From the NCBI GenBank assembly GCA_963848415.1, contig CAWKDN010000001.1, positions 2,108,001 to 2,172,000 of the forward strand: a stretch of 64,000 nucleotides of DNA, in the 5' to 3' direction. The position numbers and the translations under genes are program-made. Positions 58,473 through 64,000 of the stretch are shown here, piece by piece. Each line of letters opens with the position of its first letter. Positions within the stretch are counted from its first letter, which is position 1. Source of the stretch: CAVQBC01 sp963848415. Its GTDB lineage: Bacteria > Actinomycetota > Thermoleophilia > Solirubrobacterales > Solirubrobacteraceae. The notes below the pieces were generated by a model that saw nothing but the letters and a program-made list of their open reading frames with translations, was not told the origin of the DNA and did no database searches.

Positions 58473-58620
58473 CTCGACCAGCGCGCCCGGGAACGCCAGG
58501 CCGGCGACCTTGACGACGGTCACCAGGGCCGGGTCCGCCTCGGGGTCGAGCCGGGAGGCGACCGCCCCGAAACCCGCCGCCAGGAGGTCGTCGCCGTCGA
58601 CGACGAACACCGGCCAGCGG
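58473..58620 (-). pseudogene. RidA-like C-terminal fragment
   Basis: Reading leftward, VFVVDGDDLLAAGFGAV then ALVTVVKVAGLAFPGALVEM match the C-terminal half of RidA/YjgF proteins, which remove reactive enamines. No N-terminal half was recognised upstream, and the frame runs straight into the SRPBCC start, so the natural stop is missing. The rest of 58621-59047 shows no gene I can support. Confidence 0.5.
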
Positions 58621-59047
58621 GCGGCATCTCGGCGCGTGGGATCCACACCTCCGGCGAGCTGGTGCGCCGAGCTGGCGGACTCACCGTCGGCACCGTCATC
58701 GACGAAGCAGAGGACTGCTGCCTGCTCGCCCTGGGCGCCGACGACCCGACTGGGCCGCCCGGTGGCTGATCTACCGCACCATCGACGCGGGGACGTCCTC
58801 GAGCCGGCCGAGCTCGCCCGGCGCCTCCACGGCCGGCGGCGGCTGGCTCGCCGAGCGCTATCCGCCACCACCCCGAGGCGCCGCTCCGCCGTGACCGCGA
58901 TCCGGTAGGGCGCGCAAGCGTGATTGCGCCAGGACGCCGGAACAAACGAGATCGGCGCGTGTTCGGGAAGGCTGGGTGGCGACACCCGCGTCCCCGGCCC
59001 TGCGGGCCGCCCACTCCCGCCGTTCCCAGAGCAAGGAGCTCCTCAGC

Positions 59048-60010
59048 ATGAAGAAGCGACGCCTGAGCCTCGCAGTGGCTCTCGCGGCCACGTGTCTCGC
59101 CGTCTTCGGCGCCGCGCCGGCCTCCGCGCAGACCGTGACCCGCTGCAGCACCACCTTCGAGGTGCTCCACAACGACCAGATCGGCTCGCTGCAGCTGCCC
59201 GCCGGCCAGTACCGGATCCAGACGAACGAGCTGACCTGCGTCAAGGCGTCCGCGCTGTTCACGGAGTTTCTGCAGGACTACACCGGCGCGCTGCCGCGTC
59301 CCTGGACCGTCTCCGTCCAGGGCAACGGCCAGGGCACCTTCCGGTCCGCCCCGCGCCAGTACTTCACCGTCACCTACGAGGGCGGGAGCGGCGGCAACAA
59401 CGGCGGCGGCGGGACCACCGGCGGCGGCGGCAGCCACGGCTCGCTGAGCTGCCCGAACTACTTCACCGTCCTGCACAACGACCGCATCGGCTCGTTGCGC
59501 CTGCCGGCGGGGCGCTACCGGATCACGCTGACCACCCCGCGCTTGAGCTGCAGTCAGGCGGCGTCGTACTTCACCCGGTTCCTGCAGGACTACGACGGCA
59601 ACCTCGGCGGCGCATGGGTGCTCGCCGCCAGCACGGGGACGTTCCTCAACGGCTCGACGGGCCTCGGCTTCCGCGTGAAGGCGTGGAGCGGCTCCGGCGG
59701 CGGCGGCGGACCGACCTATCCAGTCAACGAGACGCGCTGCCCGGGCACGTTCGCGGTGCAGAACAACGACCGGATCGGGTCGCTCTCCCTGCCGGCCGGG
59801 CCCTACACCATCAGCCTGCTGGGCCGGACGAACCGTGGCCTGACCTGCCGGCGGGCGTCTGACCTGTTCGGCGACTTCCTCCAGCTGCCGGCGGGCAACC
59901 TCCCGAGCCCATGGCGCCTGACCCCGAAGACCGGGATCTTCCGCCGCGGGACCGGCGCGAGCACCGCCGGCTTCCGCGTCAAGCCGGGCGGGAGCGTCCT
60001 GTCGGGCTAG
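59048..60010 (+). CDS. Secreted three-repeat protein of unknown function
   Basis: 320 residues from ATG 59048 with GGAG upstream. A classical signal peptide (KKRRLSLAVALAATCLAVFG) would be cut after ASA at residue 27. Three related domains follow: about 33-110, 135-210 and 231-311. Each has Cys, F-x-V-x-x-N(N)D-x-I-G-S-L-x-L-P-A-G-x-Y, then a second Cys 31-36 residues later, then F-x-x-F-L-Q and a Trp. Two Cys per domain suggest a disulfide. Gly/Ser-rich linkers (GGSGGNNGGGGTTGGGG and SGSGGGGG) separate them. No known family is recognised; an extracellular binding or wall-associated role is only a guess. Confidence 0.8.
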   Translation: MKKRRLSLAVALAATCLAVFGAAPASAQTVTRCSTTFEVLHNDQIGSLQLPAGQYRIQTNELTCVKASALFTEFLQDYTGALPRPWTVSVQGNGQGTFRSAPRQYFTVTYEGGSGGNNGGGGTTGGGGSHGSLSCPNYFTVLHNDRIGSLRLPAGRYRITLTTPRLSCSQAASYFTRFLQDYDGNLGGAWVLAASTGTFLNGSTGLGFRVKAWSGSGGGGGPTYPVNETRCPGTFAVQNNDRIGSLSLPAGPYTISLLGRTNRGLTCRRASDLFGDFLQLPAGNLPSPWRLTPKTGIFRRGTGASTAGFRVKPGGSVLSG

Positions 60011-60112
60011 CGTCGGCCGCCCACCCGGTCCGCGCGAGGCGGGCCGGGTCGGCGGGGCCGCAGGGCGCCCGCTTTCGTTTGTGGCCGCGCGCGGCCGGAT
60101 ACCTCACAGGCC

Positions 60113-61048
60113 ATGCGCGCGATCGCCATCCGGGAATGGGGCGGCCCGGACCGCCTCGAGCTCATCGACCTCGAGCCGCCGCCGGTCGCCCCGGACGGGG
60201 TGCTCGTGCGCGTGCGCGCCGCGGGCCTGAACCCCGTCGACTACAAGATGCGCGAGGGCAACCTGCAGGGCGCGTTCCCGGCGCACTTCCCGCTCGTGCC
60301 CGGATGGGACGCCGCCGGCGTCGTCGAGCAGGTCGGGCCGGCGGTCACCTGGTTCAAGCCTGGCGACGAGGTCTACGGCTACTGCCGCCGCCATCACCTG
60401 CAGTACGGCACCTACGCCCAGTACACGACGGTGCCCGAGGGCTACCTCGCGCACAAGCCCGCCCAGCTCTCCTTCGAGCAGGCGGCCGCGATCCCGCTCG
60501 CGGCGCTCACCGCCCACCAGGCGCTCGAGGCGCTGGGCCTGCGCGGCGGTGAGTCGGTGCTGATCCAGGCGGGCGCCGGCGGGGTCGGCCACTTCGCGAC
60601 CCAGCTCGCCGTGGCGCGCGGCGCGCGCGCGATCGCCACCGGCTCGCCTGCGAGCCACGACTTCATCCGCGAGCTCGGCGGCGAGCCGGTCGACTACGCC
60701 GGCGGCGACGTCGCGGCGCGCGTGCGCGAGCTGGCGCCGGACGGCGTCGACGCCGCCCTCGACCTCTTCGGCGGCGACGGTCGCGAGCAGGCCTTCGCCG
60801 CCCTGCGCCGCGGCGGCCGGCTCGTCTCCATCGCGGGCCCGCCGCCCGAGCCGCGTGAGGGCTACGAGGTCCACTACGTCTTCGTGCGCCCCAGCGGCTA
60901 CGACCTCGGCGAGCTCAACCACCTGATCGCCGAGGACGCGCTGCGCCCGCACGTCGAGCAGGTCTTCCCGCTCGAGGACGCCGCCGCGGCGATGCAGCGG
61001 CTCGAGGCCGGGCACGTGCGCGGCAAGCTCGTGCTCGCGATTCCGTAG
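60113..61048 (+). CDS. NADP-dependent quinone oxidoreductase-like MDR protein
   Basis: 311 residues of the zinc-free medium-chain dehydrogenase/reductase family. The N-domain begins MRAIAIREWGGPDRLELIDL and includes GLNPVDYKMREG and LVPGWDAAGVVEQVG. The nucleotide loop is IQAGAGGVGHFATQLA. Zinc-binding Cys/His of alcohol dehydrogenases are absent. It would reduce quinones or enones with NADPH. A GAAA-capped hairpin follows its stop. Confidence 0.88.
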   Translation: MRAIAIREWGGPDRLELIDLEPPPVAPDGVLVRVRAAGLNPVDYKMREGNLQGAFPAHFPLVPGWDAAGVVEQVGPAVTWFKPGDEVYGYCRRHHLQYGTYAQYTTVPEGYLAHKPAQLSFEQAAAIPLAALTAHQALEALGLRGGESVLIQAGAGGVGHFATQLAVARGARAIATGSPASHDFIRELGGEPVDYAGGDVAARVRELAPDGVDAALDLFGGDGREQAFAALRRGGRLVSIAGPPPEPREGYEVHYVFVRPSGYDLGELNHLIAEDALRPHVEQVFPLEDAAAAMQRLEAGHVRGKLVLAIP

Positions 61049-61065
61049 CGTCAACGCGCCAACCA

Positions 61066-61085
61066 GAGGGCCGGAAACGGCCCTC
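61066..61085 (+). terminator. GAAA-tetraloop hairpin after the oxidoreductase gene
   Basis: GAGGGCCG (61066-61073), GAAA, CGGCCCTC (61078-61085): a perfect eight-bp stem with a stable tetraloop, 17 bases after the stop at 61048. No T-run. It probably insulates the fusA promoter. Confidence 0.6.
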
Positions 61086-61094
61086 GGCCGCTGC

Positions 61095-61271
61095 TAGACT
61101 GAAGCGCTCGCCGCGGGTGCGGATACACGTGCGCGCGTCCCGGTACCAGCCATGGAGAGCCTCAAGGCATAAGTCACGTCCCTCGGGCCGAACTCCGTGG
61201 CAGTACGCGGGCCCCGAGGGGCCCGTTTTCTTGCCTGAAGCAGACCAGACGCAGACGACGAAAGACAGACC
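61095..61271 (+). promoter_or_regulatory. fusA leader with -10 box, terminator and competing antiterminator
   Basis: TAGACT (61095-61100) is a -10-like box. About 105 bases on, CGGGCCC (61208-61214), CGAG, GGGCCCG (61219-61225) plus TTTTC form an intrinsic terminator ending 41 bases before the fusA ATG. CCTCGGG (61181-61187) can pair instead with CCCGAGG (61213-61219), which would break the terminator stem. A six-codon frame MESLKA (61152-61172) precedes the antiterminator arm but has no clear ribosome site. The layout is that of an attenuator or riboswitch-like leader. Confidence 0.55.
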
Positions 61272-63371
61272 ATGCCGCGCAAGTTCACGCTCGAGAACAC
61301 CCGGAACATCGGGATCATGGCCCACATCGACGCGGGCAAGACGACGACGACCGAGCGCATCCTCTACTACACCGGCCGCACCCACAAGATGGGCGAGGTC
61401 CACGAGGGCGCGGCCGCCATGGACTGGATGGCCCAGGAGCAGGAGCGCGGCATCACCATCACCTCCGCCGCCACGACGTGCGAGTGGGCGGGTCATCGCA
61501 TCAACATCATCGACACGCCCGGCCACGTGGACTTCACCGTCGAGGTCGAGCGCTCGCTGCGCGTGCTCGACGGCGCGATCGCGCTGTTCGACTCCGTCGC
61601 CGGCGTCGAGCCGCAGTCGGAGACCGTCTGGCGCCAGGCCGACAAGTACCGCGTCCCGCGCATCGCCTACATCAACAAGATGGACCGCGTCGGGGCGGAC
61701 TTCGAGCAGGGCGTGCAGACGATGATCGACCGCCTCGGCGCGCACCCCGTGCCGGTGCAGCTGCCGATCGGCGCCGAAGGCGGCTTCCGCGGCCTCGTCG
61801 ACCTGATCAACATGAAGGCGATCCTCTACAAGGACGAGCTGGGCAAGGACGTCGAGATCGCCGAGATCCCGGCCGACATGGCCGACGCCGCCGCCGACGC
61901 CCGCGAGCACCTGCTCGACGAGGTCTCCAACTACGACGACGGGCTCGTCGAGCTGATCCTCGAGGAGCAGGAGATCCCGTCCGAGCGCCTGATCGCCGCG
62001 ATCCGCAAGGCGACGCTCGACCTGCACCTCACGCCGGTGCTGTGCGGCTCCTCCTTCAAGAACAAGGGCGTGCAGCCGCTGCTGGACGCCGTCATCGACT
62101 TCCTGCCCAGCCCGCTGGACGTCCCGCCCGTGCGCGGGCTGGAGCCCGTCCGCGGCGAGGACGACCGCGAGGCGGTCCGCGAGGCCGACGACGCGTCGCC
62201 GTTCGCCGCGCTGGCGTTCAAGATCATGGCCGACCCCTACGTCGGCAAGCTCGCCTACTTCCGCGTCTACTCCGGGCGCCTGGAGGCCGGCTCGCGCGTG
62301 CTCAACGTGACGACCGGCCGGACCGAGCGGATCGGGCGCATCCTGCGCATGCACGCCAACGACCGCGAGGACGTCCAGGAGGTCTACGCGGGCGAGATCG
62401 CGGCCGCCGTGGGCATCAAGCAGGTCGTCACGGGCGACACGCTGGCGGCGCCGGACAAGCCGATCAAGCTCGAGGCGATCGAGTTCGACGACCCGGTGAT
62501 CTCGGTGGCCATCGAGCCCAAGACGAAGTCCGACCAGGAGAAGATGTCCGTGGCGCTCGGCCGGCTGGCCGAGGAGGACCCGACCTTCCAGGTGCGCACC
62601 AACGAGGAGACCGGCCAGACCGAGATCTCCGGCATGGGCGAGCTGCACCTCGAGGTGCTGGTCGACCGTATGCTGCGCGAGTTCCGCGTCGACGCCAACG
62701 TCGGGCGCCCGCAGGTCTCCTACCGCGAGACCGTGCGCGGCACCGCCAACAAGGTCGAGGGCCGCTTCGTGCGCCAGACCGGCGGCTCGGGCCAGTACGG
62801 GATCGTCTACATCGACCTGGAGCCGGCCCCCGGCGAGGGCTTCGACTTCGTGAACAAGATCCGTGGCGGCTCGGTCCCGACCGAGTTCATCCCGGCCGTG
62901 GAGAAGGGCGTCGAGGAGGCGCTGGAGACCGGCGTGAAGGCAGGCTTCCCGATGGTCGACGTGCGCGTCACGCTGACCGACGGCAAGTACCACGACACGG
63001 ACTCCTCGGAGATCGCCTTCAAGGTCGCCGGGTCGCTGGCCCTGCAGGAGGCCGCGCGCCGCGCCAAGCCCGTCCTGCTCGAGCCGGTGTTCTCCGTCGA
63101 GGTCGTCACGCCCGAGGACTACATGGGCGACGTGATCGGCGACCTCAACCGCCGCCGCGGCCGCGTCGAGGGCATGGAGCCGCGCGGCAACGCCCAGGTC
63201 GTCCGTGCCCGCGTCCCGCTGAGCGAGATGTTCGGCTACGCGACCGACGTGCGCTCGATGACCCAGGGCCGCGCGACCTACACGATGCAGTTCGACCGCT
63301 ACGAGGAAGTGCCGCCCAACATCGCCGAGCGGGTCGTCGAGGCGCGCACCGGAGAGCCCGTCCCCGCGTAG
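61272..63371 (+). CDS. fusA: Elongation factor G
   Basis: 699 residues; translocase GTPase. G1 is AHIDAGKTTTTERIL, G3 DTPGHVDFTVEVERSL, G4 NKMDRVGADF. Domain IV and V features such as GSGQYGIVYIDLEP and YATDVRSMTQGRATYTMQF are present. It is separated from rpsG by 3.8 kb of unrelated genes and has its own leader. tuf follows after 100 bp. Confidence 0.97.
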   Translation: MPRKFTLENTRNIGIMAHIDAGKTTTTERILYYTGRTHKMGEVHEGAAAMDWMAQEQERGITITSAATTCEWAGHRINIIDTPGHVDFTVEVERSLRVLDGAIALFDSVAGVEPQSETVWRQADKYRVPRIAYINKMDRVGADFEQGVQTMIDRLGAHPVPVQLPIGAEGGFRGLVDLINMKAILYKDELGKDVEIAEIPADMADAAADAREHLLDEVSNYDDGLVELILEEQEIPSERLIAAIRKATLDLHLTPVLCGSSFKNKGVQPLLDAVIDFLPSPLDVPPVRGLEPVRGEDDREAVREADDASPFAALAFKIMADPYVGKLAYFRVYSGRLEAGSRVLNVTTGRTERIGRILRMHANDREDVQEVYAGEIAAAVGIKQVVTGDTLAAPDKPIKLEAIEFDDPVISVAIEPKTKSDQEKMSVALGRLAEEDPTFQVRTNEETGQTEISGMGELHLEVLVDRMLREFRVDANVGRPQVSYRETVRGTANKVEGRFVRQTGGSGQYGIVYIDLEPAPGEGFDFVNKIRGGSVPTEFIPAVEKGVEEALETGVKAGFPMVDVRVTLTDGKYHDTDSSEIAFKVAGSLALQEAARRAKPVLLEPVFSVEVVTPEDYMGDVIGDLNRRRGRVEGMEPRGNAQVVRARVPLSEMFGYATDVRSMTQGRATYTMQFDRYEEVPPNIAERVVEARTGEPVPA

Positions 63372-63471
63372 AGCAGCTAAGCTCTTTCGGTTGCCCCCAG
63401 GGGCGACACCAAACGCCTGCCTTACCGACTCAGACCAAGACTTACGAGAAGACGAACAGGAGCGAACGACA

Positions 63472-64000
63472 GTGGCGAAGGAGAAGTTCGAGCGCGACAA
63501 GCCGCATGTGAACGTCGGGACGATCGGTCACATCGACCATGGCAAGACGACGCTGACCGCGGCGATCACGAAGGTGCTCTCTGAGACCTACGGTGGTCAG
63601 GCGCGCAGCTTCGACGAGATCGACAACGCTCCCGAGGAGAAGGAGCGCGGGATCACGATCGCCACGTCACACGTGGAGTACGAGACCGACAAGCGCCACT
63701 ACGCGCACGTCGACTGCCCGGGCCACGCCGACTACGTGAAGAACATGATCACCGGCGCGGCGCAGATGGACGGGGCGATCCTCGTCGTCTCCGCTGCCGA
63801 CGGCCCGATGCCCCAGACGCGCGAGCACATCCTGCTCGCCCGCCAGGTGGGCGTGCCCTACATCGTCGTGTTCCTCAACAAGGCCGACATGGTCGACGAC
63901 GAGGAGCTGCTCGAGCTCGTCGAGGTCGAAGTCCGCGAGCTGCTCTCCGAGTACGACTTCCCGGGCGACGACGTGCCGTTCGTGATCGGCTCGGCGCTCA
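63472..64000 (+). CDS. tuf: Elongation factor Tu, N-terminal part
   Basis: Partial; 176 codons visible before the right edge. GTG 63472 has AGGAG eight bases upstream. G1 GHIDHGKTTLTAAI, G2 region ERGITIATSHVEYE, G3 DCPGHADYVKNMITGAAQMD and G4 NKADMVDDEEL are all normal. It delivers aminoacyl-tRNA to the ribosome. The 100-bp gap after fusA contains a short GAGC-AGCTAA-GCTC hairpin followed by TTTC near 63371-63388. Confidence 0.97.
   Translation, partial: MAKEKFERDKPHVNVGTIGHIDHGKTTLTAAITKVLSETYGGQARSFDEIDNAPEEKERGITIATSHVEYETDKRHYAHVDCPGHADYVKNMITGAAQMDGAILVVSAADGPMPQTREHILLARQVGVPYIVVFLNKADMVDDEELLELVEVEVRELLSEYDFPGDDVPFVIGSAL

Noticed and set aside
58621..59047. Rightward gene fragment containing GGLTVGTVIDEAEDCCLL
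   Set aside because: It looks faintly protein-like but ends quickly at a stop, has no recognised family, and overlaps the leftward remnants.
61152..61172. Leader peptide MESLKA controlling fusA
   Set aside because: It is correctly placed before the antiterminator arm, but has no Shine-Dalgarno and no codon bias that would suggest an amino acid sensor.

Overview
The window is GC-rich, gene-dense chromosomal DNA from an actinobacterium. The gene content best fits class Thermoleophilia, order Solirubrobacterales (relatives of Conexibacter, Solirubrobacter or Patulibacter). This placement rests on general resemblance of the proteins and was not tested by a database search. Markers are the actinobacterial rpmG-secE-nusG-rplK-rplA-rplJ-rplL-rpoB-rpoC block, an InhA-type enoyl reductase in a type II fatty acid operon, several GTG/TTG starts and many ATGA/GTGA overlaps. 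No rRNA, tRNA, CRISPR array, insertion sequence or phage gene was seen.

Layout. 1-4.2 kb: an enolase-superfamily gene (cut by the window edge) and a zinc homocysteine S-methyltransferase, divergent from a nitrilase-family amidohydrolase with a perfect palindrome between them, then a secreted subtilisin-like protease whose catalytic Asp reads Glu. 4.5-10.4 kb: a five-gene peptide ABC transporter operon (binding protein, two permeases, two ATPases) carrying at least eleven single-base indels. 10.5-12.1 kb: an Lrp/AsnC regulator divergent from phenylalanine 4-hydroxylase, plus a tiny Cys/His protein. 12.3-16.2 kb: a PQQ-type sugar dehydrogenase lipoprotein, a decayed capA-like gene, and a GAF histidine kinase/NarL regulator pair. 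16.2-21.5 kb: TrkH/TrkA potassium uptake, a fused carboxyltransferase, a solitary cytochrome b6-type protein and a small unknown protein. 21.5-27.8 kb: a large LuxR-type ATPase regulator followed by twin operator-like sites, two membrane proteins, an MFS exporter and an atypical SDR.

27.9-35.3 kb is an eight-gene fatty acid operon: fabD, fabH, fabG, acpP, fabF, an acyl-CoA carboxylase beta subunit, fabI and an acyl-thioester-reductase-like gene, mostly overlapping by 4-8 bases. 35.3-37.4 kb holds an exonuclease-III-like gene and an MFS gene on the other strand. 37.5-49.5 kb is the transcription/translation block rpmG to rpoC. 49.5-56.5 kb carries a metallophosphoesterase, a DMT-like membrane protein, an alpha/beta hydrolase, and an aminotransferase-PucR-alanine dehydrogenase unit. 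56.5-64 kb is the str operon (rpsL, rpsG, fusA, tuf), split between rpsG and fusA by about 3.8 kb holding a methyltransferase, broken SRPBCC and RidA-like genes, a secreted three-repeat protein and a quinone oxidoreductase.

The most unusual non-coding signals are a roughly 165-base hairpin with a 20-bp closing stem between rplL and rpoB, a terminator/antiterminator-like leader before fusA, and a terminator-like hairpin before rpmG. All three sit ahead of translation or transcription operons.
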